A DNA stretch of 6,937 bases from Gammaproteobacteria bacterium (GCA_002689405.1 NZFZ01000031.1:9472-16408); one strand, 5' to 3'; shown: positions 1 to 6,769, counted from the first letter of the stretch. Numbers and translations are program-made. The notes: a model not told the origin generated them from the sequence alone.

Positions 1-1069
1 AGCCAGAAAGGAAATTGTTGAATTGGGAGGATTGCATGTCATCGGTACCGAAAGACATGAATCTCGAAGAATTGATAATCAGCTTAGAGGAAGGTCAGGA
101 CGACAAGGTGATCCCGGTTCTTCCCAGTTTTTCTTATCTCTAGATGACGGCTTACTCAAAATATTTGCTCCTGACCGAATGAAAGCTCTTATGCAGTCCT
201 TTGGTGGAATGAAAAAAGGAGAATCAATAGAACATAAGATGTTAACCAATTCTATAGAACGAGCTCAACGGCGAGTTGAAGGTAGAAATTTTGACATTCG
301 GAAAAGAATTCTAGAATTTGACGATGTCTTGAATGAACAAAGACAGGTAATTTATAAACAACGGAAAGAAATATTAGAAGATAAAGATTTAGACGACTTA
401 ATTTCAAATATGCGAGCTGATGTTTTGAGCTCGACTTTTGAAGCTCACATTCCTGAATATGAAATAGAAACCAATTGGAAAGTTGATGAACTAATAAACA
501 TCCTAGAATCTGAATTTAATCTGCAATTCAATCTAAAAGCTGAATTAGAAAATAGTGAATCCAACACACAAGAAGTGCTGAATAAGCTTTTGGATTTTGC
601 TGACGAAATTTACTTAGAAAAAAGAAATAAATTTCCAAAAGTTTATTCTCAATTGGAAAATCAAATCATTCTGCAGGTCATTGATCAAAGCTGGAAAAAT
701 CATATAAATCAACTTGATTCGCTTAGACAAAACATTGGGTTTCGAAGTTATGCAGGAAAAGATCCGCGTCTTGAATACAAAAGAGAAGCATTTGAGATGT
801 TTGAACAACTTCTTGAAACAATAAAAAAAGAATCTACAAGGTTCCTTTGCCGTGTCGAGGTAAAGCCAGAAGACGAGCAAGAAATTGAAAAAATGAAATC
901 TAGAGAGGTCTTAGAAAAAACTAAAACAGTGCATGAAAATTCGCCATCAGCATTTATGGATAATTCTGTGTCTAATCAACAAGCATCCAGTAACGATCAA
1001 CCAACAGAAGGAAATAGACGTTTAAGAAGGCTGCAAGCAAAAGCCAATAGAAAAAAGAAAAAAAGATAA
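1..1069 (+). CDS. secA: Protein translocase subunit SecA, C-terminal part (5' end outside the window)
   Basis: SecA is the ATPase motor that pushes unfolded preproteins through the SecYEG channel at the inner membrane. The frame is open from base 2, so the gene enters from upstream; about 355 residues are visible. They begin at the end of the second nucleotide-binding domain, with GTERHESRRIDNQLRGRSGR (bases 47-106), which contains helicase motif VI. Next come the helical scaffold (around VEGRNFDIRKRILEFDDVLN) and the wing and scaffold end (SWKNHINQLDSLRQNIGFRS, then DPRLEYKREAFEMFEQLLE). All of this matches E. coli SecA closely. The last ~75 residues are a polar linker ending in the very basic RRLRRLQAKANRKKKKR. 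The zinc-binding CxCx8CH module that ends E. coli SecA and binds SecB and lipids is absent. The stop overlaps the argJ start by one base (TAATG), suggesting cotranscription and translational coupling. The identity is certain; only the tail is unusual. Confidence 0.97.
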   Translation, partial: ARKEIVELGGLHVIGTERHESRRIDNQLRGRSGRQGDPGSSQFFLSLDDGLLKIFAPDRMKALMQSFGGMKKGESIEHKMLTNSIERAQRRVEGRNFDIRKRILEFDDVLNEQRQVIYKQRKEILEDKDLDDLISNMRADVLSSTFEAHIPEYEIETNWKVDELINILESEFNLQFNLKAELENSESNTQEVLNKLLDFADEIYLEKRNKFPKVYSQLENQIILQVIDQSWKNHINQLDSLRQNIGFRSYAGKDPRLEYKREAFEMFEQLLETIKKESTRFLCRVEVKPEDEQEIEKMKSREVLEKTKTVHENSPSAFMDNSVSNQQASSNDQPTEGNRRLRRLQAKANRKKKKR

Positions 1070-2244
1070 TGTTGAAAGATATAAAAATTGGTTGTGCGTC
1101 CTCCAAGACAAAGTACGGAACTAGATTTGATACCTCAATAGTAAAACTTGAAAAGGAAGCAATTTGGTCTGGCTTGTTTACTTCAAATAAATTTAAGTCT
1201 GCACCGGTTGAAATATGTTTGGAAAAAATGAATAAAAATATTGCAGAACCCAAGATCTTGATGGTCAATGCTGGAAATGCAAATGCTGCAACCGGCAAGA
1301 AAGGAAAAAAAGACTCCGAAAAACTTATTGAGGATGTTTCCTTTTTATTAAATGTATCCAAAGACAATATCCTACCCTTTTCTACTGGTGTAGTAGGAGA
1401 ATTACTTGATACCAAAAAGCTTTCTCAAACTTTTAAAAAATGTACCGATCAGTTAGGCAAAAATTCTTGGGAAGACTTTGCTAACGCAATAATGACTACA
1501 GACACTCGTCATAAAATAGTAAAAAAGGTATTTAAACTAGGGAATCAAAAAATAAATGTAATTGGAGTTGCAAAAGGAGTTGGGATGATTGAACCAAATA
1601 TGGCAACTACCCTCAGTTTTATTTTTACAGATCTAAAACTTTCAAAAATTCAATTGAAGAAGTTGCATAGGGATATTTGCGATCAGACATTTAATGCCAT
1701 CTCAATTGATGGAGATCAGTCTCCAAGTGACTCCAGTATTTTTGCAACAACCTCAGAAATAAAAAGTGATTTTAAGAAATATCACAAAAAAATTAAGAAT
1801 AGCTTTTTTGAGGTCTTTAAAGAATTAGCTGAAAAGATGGTTTTAGATGGAGAAGGCGCGACCAAACTCATCAAAATAAAAGTTTCAGGATTAAGCTCTT
1901 ATGCGGCTTCAAAAAAAGTTGCTCTAAAAGTTGCAAACTCCCCTTTGGTTAAAACAGCTGCATACGGTGAAGATCCCAATTGGGGCAGAATCATTACCGC
2001 TGCCGGAAATGCCGATGTAAAAGAATTTGATATGAAAAATCTATCACTAAAAATTGGAGTTCATCCGGTTCTAGTCAGAGGAAATCTAAGTCCAAAATAT
2101 TCCGAAGCACAGGGCAAAAAGGAATTTAGAAAAAAGACAATCAACATTGAAATCAATCTTGGTAAATCTAAACACACAGCTCTTATCATGACTTCAGACC
2201 TATCACCAGAGTACATATCAATCAATAGTGATTACAGAAGCTAG
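1069..2244 (+). CDS. argJ: Bifunctional glutamate N-acetyltransferase / amino-acid N-acetyltransferase ArgJ
   Basis: ArgJ transfers the acetyl group from N-acetylornithine to glutamate (cyclic arginine pathway) and in bifunctional forms also makes N-acetylglutamate from acetyl-CoA; it is cytoplasmic. The 391 residues are full length for the family. Visible hallmarks are NAGNANA (67-73), the oxyanion-hole region STGVVGE (105-111), TTDT (143-146), and the self-cleavage region KGVGMIEPNMATTLSFIFTD (169-188). In that region the chain is expected to split before Thr180, the new N-terminal nucleophile. Others are IDGDQSPSD (213-221), DGEGATK, YGEDPNWGRI and the typical C-terminus INSDYRS. Nothing required is missing. 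The start is the ATG overlapping the secA stop; no clear Shine-Dalgarno precedes it, so coupling to secA is likely. Position next to secA is common in gammaproteobacteria. Whether it is bi- or monofunctional cannot be read from sequence; that depends partly on whether an argA exists elsewhere. Confidence 0.96.
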   Translation: MLKDIKIGCASSKTKYGTRFDTSIVKLEKEAIWSGLFTSNKFKSAPVEICLEKMNKNIAEPKILMVNAGNANAATGKKGKKDSEKLIEDVSFLLNVSKDNILPFSTGVVGELLDTKKLSQTFKKCTDQLGKNSWEDFANAIMTTDTRHKIVKKVFKLGNQKINVIGVAKGVGMIEPNMATTLSFIFTDLKLSKIQLKKLHRDICDQTFNAISIDGDQSPSDSSIFATTSEIKSDFKKYHKKIKNSFFEVFKELAEKMVLDGEGATKLIKIKVSGLSSYAASKKVALKVANSPLVKTAAYGEDPNWGRIITAAGNADVKEFDMKNLSLKIGVHPVLVRGNLSPKYSEAQGKKEFRKKTINIEINLGKSKHTALIMTSDLSPEYISINSDYRS

Positions 2245-2770
2245 ATTTATTCCAATTACTCCAAAAAAATTTCCAGAAAACTTCTTTTCTCTGATTGAAA
2301 AACTATCTGATACTTCAAAGTACTTGATCTACCGAGTTGATGTAATAAATTTTTCTTTAGAGCATTGGCATAAAACTAGAGAAATTTATGAAAATAAAGG
2401 GGGCAAAGTAATTTTGAATTCAAAACTAAGAAATAATGTATCTGATCATGAGTACCTTCATCTAACTTCCAGAGATCTAATTAAGACAGAGCAGTTGAGC
2501 TCCTGTATGACAGGAGCTTCCTGTCATAATATTGAAGAAGTTACTAAAGCTGCCCAACTTAAGCTGGATTATATATTTATCTCACCAGTTAAAAATATTG
2601 TAAATAAGAATCCTGCATTAGGCTGGCAAAACTTTTCTAATCTTGCCCAATTTTTTCCAGGACCTAGCTTTGCTTTGGGAGGTTTAAAGCAAGAGGACCT
2701 TAAAATTGCAAAAGAAAATGGCGCTCAAGGTATTGCAGGTATAAGTGGATTTTTTCAATCTTCTGAATGA
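2228..2770 (+). CDS. Stand-alone ThiE/TenI-like TIM-barrel protein (no Nudix domain)
   Basis: This 180-residue protein resembles the thiamine phosphate synthase/TenI-like C-terminal half of the Nudix-ThiE fusions that often sit near secA-argJ in gammaproteobacteria. Landmarks are YLHLTSRDL (76-84), GASCHNIEEV (96-105), YIFISPV (115-121), LGW.NF (131-136), FALGGL (148-153) and GAQGIAGISGFF (165-176), the strand-end phosphate-site pattern of this barrel family. The His in GASCH recalls the SVHS motif of TenI thiazole tautomerases more than true ThiE. A role in thiamine thiazole or pyrimidine metabolism is therefore possible but unproven. The GTG start overlaps the argJ end by 17 bases, leaving no room for an N-terminal Nudix (MutT) domain. 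No strong ribosome-binding site is seen, so coupling to argJ is likely. The 3' end overlaps yacG tail to tail by 16 bases. It could also be a degenerate, non-catalytic relic, although the open frame argues against simple decay. Confidence 0.85.
   Translation: MITEARFIPITPKKFPENFFSLIEKLSDTSKYLIYRVDVINFSLEHWHKTREIYENKGGKVILNSKLRNNVSDHEYLHLTSRDLIKTEQLSSCMTGASCHNIEEVTKAAQLKLDYIFISPVKNIVNKNPALGWQNFSNLAQFFPGPSFALGGLKQEDLKIAKENGAQGIAGISGFFQSSE
2498..2528 (+). other. Two overlapping, mutually exclusive perfect stem-loops inside the thiE-like gene
   Basis: Stem-loop A pairs AGCTCCTGT (2498-2506) with ACAGGAGCT (2510-2518) around the loop ATG. Stem-loop B pairs TATGACAGGA (2506-2515) with TCCTGTCATA (2519-2528) around the loop GCT. 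Both are perfect (9 and 10 base pairs), and both need the shared arm ACAGGA, so an RNA can form only one at a time. They lie over codons 91-101, which encode SSCMTGASCHN; part of this is the conserved GASCH motif. Pairing was checked base by base. Any regulatory role (pausing, attenuation, RNA stability) is inference. Confidence 0.6.
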
Positions 2771-2907
2771 GACAAGTCTGAAGAAATAACATTTCTTTCA
2801 TTAAGCCAATCTGATAAGTCCAGAGAGCGGCATCTTTCGGAGCAGAAAGGTCTAAATTTTTTATCAGCACTTTCTGAAATTTCTTCTTTACAACTTGGAC
2901 ATTTCAT
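2755..2907 (-). CDS. yacG: DNA gyrase inhibitor YacG, small zinc-binding protein
   Basis: YacG is a small zinc-finger protein; in E. coli it binds GyrB and inhibits DNA binding and supercoiling by gyrase. The 50-residue product starts MKCPSCKEE and contains KKFRPFCSERCRSLDLSDWL (16-35). The four zinc-ligand cysteines C3, C6, C22 and C26 have exactly the E. coli spacing (CxxC-x15-CxxxC). The RPFCS.RC...DL..W core and a short acidic tail (SSDLSHSED) are also shared. At 50 residues it is shorter than the E. coli protein (65), lacking the few residues before the first Cys and part of the tail. Its ATG overlaps the coaE stop (ATGA, 2904-2907), the usual coaE-yacG pairing, and there is no obvious Shine-Dalgarno, so translation is probably coupled. 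Its last 16 bases overlap the end of the convergent thiE-like gene. Identity is confident despite the small size. Confidence 0.95.
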   Translation of the reverse strand: MKCPSCKEEISESADKKFRPFCSERCRSLDLSDWLNERNVISSDLSHSED

Positions 2908-3503
2908 TTGCTTTCAATTTGAGTAATTATTTTTTGATGTAATTCAGTTACAGCTTTTTTTAGATCATCTAAAGTATTTTCATTTTCTATGATATGCGTT
3001 GCTAACCTAAGTCTTTCAGAACGATTGATTTGCGAGAGAATTATAGTTTTGACTTGTTCTTCAGGAACATCATCTCGCGTCTTTGTTCTTAAAACTTGAG
3101 TTTCCTCAGATACATCAACAACCAATACTTCATCGCAATAACTAGACTGTTTTGTTTCAAACAATAATGGAGAAGCAAGAATTGTATAAGCAGAAGTAGA
3201 AGATTTTATTTCCTCTATTATTAAATCTGAGATCAAAGGGTGAAGTAAATTTTCTAACCAATCTTTTTCTTCTTCTTTTTCAAATATTATTTCTCTTAAT
3301 TTTTTTCTATCCAGTTCACCTGTGGAAAGAAGAATTTCAGCGCCATATCTTTTTTCTATCTCTAAAAGGCCTGCTTCTCCATTTTGAACAGGAACCCTAG
3401 ATAAAACATCGGCATCGACTATCTTAATTCCCAGAGAAGAAAAAATATCAGTTGCTGCTGATTTGCCAGACCCAATTCCACCTGTTACGCCCAAAACAAA
3501 CAT
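2904..3503 (-). CDS. coaE: Dephospho-CoA kinase CoaE
   Basis: CoaE phosphorylates the 3'-hydroxyl of dephospho-CoA with ATP, the last step of coenzyme A synthesis, in the cytoplasm. The 199 residues match the usual family length (about 200). Features in order are the Walker A P-loop GVTGGIGSGKS (5-15), VDADVLSR with the catalytic/acceptor-site Asp pair (29-36), LLHPLI (86-91), ASPLLFET (110-117, the usual PLLFE motif), and QVLRTKTRDD with the lid arginines (136-145). Then come the Q.NRSERL helix and IIENENTLDDL (171-181), corresponding to the common 'D.VI.N.G....L' ending. Thr169 stands where Asp is often found in that last motif. No essential residue is lost. The start is the ATG only 29 bases from the divergent transporter gene; no Shine-Dalgarno is seen in this A/T-only stretch. 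It is followed by overlapping yacG. Confidence 0.96.
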   Translation of the reverse strand: MFVLGVTGGIGSGKSAATDIFSSLGIKIVDADVLSRVPVQNGEAGLLEIEKRYGAEILLSTGELDRKKLREIIFEKEEEKDWLENLLHPLISDLIIEEIKSSTSAYTILASPLLFETKQSSYCDEVLVVDVSEETQVLRTKTRDDVPEEQVKTIILSQINRSERLRLATHIIENENTLDDLKKAVTELHQKIITQIESK

Positions 3504-3532
3504 TTTTTATATTTTTTTAAAAATCCTATACT
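3504..3532. promoter_or_regulatory. 29-base divergent promoter space between coaE and the MFS gene
   Basis: This is the only DNA between two divergently transcribed genes, and it is almost pure A/T. TATACT (3527-3532) is a good -10 box for the + direction but touches the annotated ATG at 3533, and no good -35 lies about 17 bases upstream (T-rich only). No convincing promoter is seen for coaE. Promoter elements must therefore lie inside the neighbouring coding sequences, or the transporter starts further downstream at 3563. Confidence 0.4.
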
Positions 3533-4864
3533 ATGACAATTCTTTCACAATATCCTATAAGTATGAATCCATATAGACTTCTTTTTTTTCTGACTGTACT
3601 AAATCTTCTAAACATTACTGATAGACAATTAATTGCAAGTTTTGCTAACTACATTGTTCCAGAGTTGGAACTTACAGGATGGCAATTTGGACTGCTGACT
3701 TCTCTAGCGTTTATTTTCTTTTATTCAATCATGGGTCTTTTTATGGGGGCTTTGGCTGATCGAGTAAATAGAACTAAGTTGATTGCTTTTGGAGTTGTTC
3801 TTTGGAGTATTTTTACAATGGCATCAGGCGCGGCTAAAGGATTTATCACTTTAGCTCTTCCTAGAATGTTCATTGGTGTAGGAGAATCAATTCTCACTCC
3901 AACTTCAATGTCTCTTTTGGGTGATGCCTTCCCTCCAAAAAGAATGGGTTTTGCTTCAGGATTTTATTACTTGGGAGTACCTTTAGGTGTTGCGATAAGT
4001 CTTTTATTGGTTGGATTCGTTGCAGATATAAAATCACCAGTTTTTTTAGAAGGTCTTCTTGGAGAAACGATTGGCTGGCGAGGCTGTTTTTACATGCTAG
4101 GAATTGTCGGTGTCTTTTTAGGACTTTGTATGTTGCTCTTCAAAGATAAGAAAAGAATAGAGATTCAAAATTCCACAAATTCACAAGATGAAAAACTTTC
4201 TTTTGCCGAAGTAATGACAATTTTAGTCAATGCTTTGAAAAAATCACCTGCCCTAACGCTTACCATTTCTGGAGGTGTTTTTTATCACATCATTCTTGGT
4301 GCAGCTGCCTTTGAACAAATTTGGTTGGTTGAGGAAAGGGGTTTTGATAGAAGTGTAATCGCTCAAATATCAGGAATAATCGCAGTATTTGCAGGGCTAG
4401 CAGGAGTTTTATTTGGCGGTTTGGTAAGTGACTGGTGGTTAGAAAAGACAAATCAAGGAAGGCCTATTTTCTTGTTTTGGTTGTCTCTTATTTTATTACC
4501 AATAGGCGTAATTTATAGATTTGTAGAGCCGACAACAGTAATTTTTTGGGTTGGAGTAGTTGTAGGATACTTTCAGTTGGGATGTTTTTATGGTCCTACT
4601 TTTTCAACTGTTCAAGAGTTAGTTCCAGAAAAAATTAGAGCAACAATAGTTGCTTTCTATATTCTTTGTATAAATTTAATTGGTCTAACTATAGGATCTC
4701 TCGGAGCGGGAATTTTAATAGATTTAACTAAGGGCTCTTTTGTGGAACCTTACACTTGGTCTTTATTAATTTTTAGTTTCATTGGGTCTCTCGCCATTCC
4801 ATGCTATTACATTGCTGGACGAAGATACGCTAGAGATAAAGCTAATCTAGAGACTACTGTTTAG
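3533..4864 (+). CDS. Major facilitator superfamily transporter, Spinster-like
   Basis: This is a polytopic inner-membrane secondary transporter of 443 residues with about 12 hydrophobic segments, normal for the MFS. The first segment carries LNLLNITDRQ (24-32), the 'N..DR' signature common in Spinster-like and related MFS proteins. Motif A is GALADRVNRTK (72-82) in the loop between segments 2 and 3, followed by LPRMFIGVGESILTPTSMSL (109-128), which resembles the 'RA.VGVGEA' stretch of Spinster proteins. A second motif-A-like GGLVSDWWLEKT lies in the C-terminal half. The central loop (KDKKRIEIQNSTNSQDEKL) is charged and likely cytoplasmic. The substrate cannot be told from sequence; organic anions or lipids are known for relatives. 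The start is uncertain: Met1 at 3533 or Met11 at 3563 (MNPYRLLFF), both preceded by near-identical sequence. It meets an amidohydrolase tail to tail, so a shared substrate pathway is possible but unproven. Confidence 0.88.
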   Translation: MTILSQYPISMNPYRLLFFLTVLNLLNITDRQLIASFANYIVPELELTGWQFGLLTSLAFIFFYSIMGLFMGALADRVNRTKLIAFGVVLWSIFTMASGAAKGFITLALPRMFIGVGESILTPTSMSLLGDAFPPKRMGFASGFYYLGVPLGVAISLLLVGFVADIKSPVFLEGLLGETIGWRGCFYMLGIVGVFLGLCMLLFKDKKRIEIQNSTNSQDEKLSFAEVMTILVNALKKSPALTLTISGGVFYHIILGAAAFEQIWLVEERGFDRSVIAQISGIIAVFAGLAGVLFGGLVSDWWLEKTNQGRPIFLFWLSLILLPIGVIYRFVEPTTVIFWVGVVVGYFQLGCFYGPTFSTVQELVPEKIRATIVAFYILCINLIGLTIGSLGAGILIDLTKGSFVEPYTWSLLIFSFIGSLAIPCYYIAGRRYARDKANLETTV

Positions 4865-4884
4865 TCGTCAGAAACAACAGTAGT
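4853..4884. terminator. Inverted repeat across the MFS/amidohydrolase stop codons, possible terminator
   Basis: ACTACTGTT (4853-4861) pairs perfectly with AACAGTAGT (4876-4884) around a 14-base loop that contains the overlapping stop codons (TTAG, 4861-4864). On the + strand the stem runs into TTTT, so it could end the MFS transcript; on the - strand no T run follows. The stem is only moderately stable and G/C-poor, so this is a tentative call. Confidence 0.35.
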
Positions 4885-6762
4885 TTTAAAAGGACTTTTT
4901 CTAAAATTCCAAAGTAATTTTAAAGCTTTTACAGACATCAAACGAAAAGTTCGATCAATGAAAGGAACTCTTTCTTTTTCTGTTTTTACTTCACAAGTTT
5001 GTTTTCCTCGAATTAATTTTCCTGGAAGAACTCCGGTAGCTTCGCCAGCTTCGAAGACTACCTCACCGCTTTTGACTGTTGCCAAGTAACCAGAGGAAGT
5101 TTGAATCAATCTTCTTCCTCCTAAAGGTAGGTCATATACCATTTTTGGATGAGTAACATTAAGCTTATCGAAGTCGATAATGTTTAAGTCGGCTAACATT
5201 CCTGTTTTAATTTCTCCTCGGTCAAACAAACCATAAGTTTCAGCAGTATCCTTAGTTTGTTTTCTAACAATTAATTCAATTGGAATTTTTTTACCAGCTT
5301 CTCTATCTCTTGCCCAATGAGACAAATTAGTTGTTGGCATACTTGCATCACATATCAATCCACAATGAGCACCGCCATCGCTACCACCAGCTACAGTGGA
5401 TTTAAGACCATAAGCTCTTTCTACAAAATCTAATTTATGATTTTCATAAGGGGTAAAGCATGCATAAACAAGATTAGTCCCTTCGTTTTTTAGAAATTCA
5501 TCATAAATAACTTCAAGTTCAGGTATGCCTTTAGACTCTGCTAAAGCTGCAATACTGTCTTCTTTTCCAGGCTCATAATTAGGAGGATCTCCCAAAATAA
5601 ACTGCGTATCGTAATTAGAAATGAGTTTCAGACCTAAGTTAGCTGCTTCTTTGATTTCTTTTTGAGAATTAGTACTGCCTTTATCATTCATTGATTTTTC
5701 TATCTCAGAGGCAAAATTTGGTTTTTCATTAAGAAGTTTTTCCTTAAAAGCAGGATCTTTCATAATTTGAACCCTCTCAGATAAAGGAAGTTCTGCTATT
5801 TCACGATAAGAAGGATGACCAATAAAAGGATGCAAAGAACTTTCCAAACCAAACATCATTCCGACATTCCTACCTGGAAATTGGGGTCTAACGTTTTTAC
5901 CTTTTAGAAACTGTTCTTCACAGAATAAAATTGTTTTTACTGCATCACCACTTGTTTGAAGCACTGTAAGTCCACAATCGCTTTTTTCAACGTATTCTCT
6001 CATCCAAGACATTTCGATTTCTTTATCAAGCCAGTCGGAAACAATTTCCAAAGTTCCCTCGCCTGCTTTATCGATAGCAAAAGCTAAAGACTTCATTTCT
6101 TCCGAGCTTGCTTCTGTTCCAGGAACATAAACTCCATGAACATCTCGATGTAAAATCGTTCTAGAAGTACTAAACCCTAAGGCACCAGATTCAATAGCCT
6201 CGGTGACAATATCCGACATTTTTGAAATTTCTTCTTTTGAAGCATCAACTTGGCTTTGACATCTCTCGTATCCCATGACGTAACTTCTCAAAGGACCATG
6301 TCCAATCATGAAGCCTAGATCCATGACAAAATCCTTGTTTTCAATCGCATCTAAAAACTCTGGAAAAGTTTCCCAGTTCCAGTCAACTCCTTCATGAAGA
6401 GCCGTACCAGGGATATCCTCAACTCCTTCCATCAATTGAATTAAAAATTCCTCATCGCCAGGTTTAACGGGAGCAAAACCAACTCCACAATTTCCCATCA
6501 CGACTGTAGTTACACCATGCCAACTTGATGGTGTTAAATATGGGTCCCAACAGACTTGGCCATCATAATGAGTATGAATATCCACCCATCCAGGCGTAAC
6601 AATATTACCCTTGGCATCAATTTCTTTTTTTCCTGGATTTTCTACGATTCCTACTGCAGATATCTTGCCATTATCAATTGCAACGTCTCCATGGAAAGGT
6701 TTTTTTCCACTTCCATCTACAATTTTTCCGTTTCTAATAACTAAGTCGTGTAATGCTCTCAT
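4861..6762 (-). CDS. Amidohydrolase of the N-acyl-D-amino-acid deacylase (D-aminoacylase-like) family
   Basis: This 633-residue protein belongs to the metal-dependent amidohydrolase superfamily. The N-terminal beta-sandwich starts DLVIRNGKIVDGSGK (6-20) and re-forms at the C-terminus (GMLADLNIIDFDKL, 521-534). Barrel motifs are GWVDIHTHYDGQ (58-69), with metal ligands H63 and H65; TTVVMGNCGVGFAP (85-98), with C92; SGALGFSTSR (192-201); and GGSDGGAH (459-466), with D462 as the likely catalytic Asp. The H63-to-C92 spacing equals that between His67 and Cys96 of Alcaligenes D-aminoacylase. The regions expected to hold that enzyme's other two histidines (around 236-246 and 264-274) contain none, so substrate and metal site may differ. 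The protein is longer than classical D-aminoacylases (about 480). The start is the only ATG before the conserved strand, with no Shine-Dalgarno; a strong promoter abuts it. There is no signal peptide, so it is probably cytoplasmic. The exact substrate is unknown; N-acyl-D-amino acids or cyclic amides are possible. Confidence 0.88.
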   Translation of the reverse strand: MRALHDLVIRNGKIVDGSGKKPFHGDVAIDNGKISAVGIVENPGKKEIDAKGNIVTPGWVDIHTHYDGQVCWDPYLTPSSWHGVTTVVMGNCGVGFAPVKPGDEEFLIQLMEGVEDIPGTALHEGVDWNWETFPEFLDAIENKDFVMDLGFMIGHGPLRSYVMGYERCQSQVDASKEEISKMSDIVTEAIESGALGFSTSRTILHRDVHGVYVPGTEASSEEMKSLAFAIDKAGEGTLEIVSDWLDKEIEMSWMREYVEKSDCGLTVLQTSGDAVKTILFCEEQFLKGKNVRPQFPGRNVGMMFGLESSLHPFIGHPSYREIAELPLSERVQIMKDPAFKEKLLNEKPNFASEIEKSMNDKGSTNSQKEIKEAANLGLKLISNYDTQFILGDPPNYEPGKEDSIAALAESKGIPELEVIYDEFLKNEGTNLVYACFTPYENHKLDFVERAYGLKSTVAGGSDGGAHCGLICDASMPTTNLSHWARDREAGKKIPIELIVRKQTKDTAETYGLFDRGEIKTGMLADLNIIDFDKLNVTHPKMVYDLPLGGRRLIQTSSGYLATVKSGEVVFEAGEATGVLPGKLIRGKQTCEVKTEKERVPFIDRTFRLMSVKALKLLWNFRKSPFKTTVVSDD

Positions 6763-6769
6763 GCAATGA

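Noticed and set aside
614..880. Open frame of 88 codons on the minus strand inside secA
   Set aside because: It lies wholly opposite the strongly conserved SecA scaffold domain; its composition (rich in F, K, I, L) is that of a mirror of an AT-rich lysine-rich gene, with no recognisable motif.
972..1415. Open frame of 147 codons on the minus strand, rich in hydrophobic residues and looking like a membrane protein
   Set aside because: It spans the secA end and argJ start on the opposite strand. Hydrophobicity arises because Lys/Glu codons read as Phe/Leu/Ser on the other strand; both sense genes are certain.
2759..2784. Inverted repeat TCTTC/GAAGA at the thiE-like/yacG junction as a terminator
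   Set aside because: The arms are only five bases, the inner complementary bases would leave a 2-base loop, and no T run follows on either strand.
6556..6744. Open frame of 62 codons on the plus strand opposite the amidohydrolase start
   Set aside because: It is antisense to the conserved N-terminal strands and the HTHYDGQ motif, with no ribosome-binding site or known domain.
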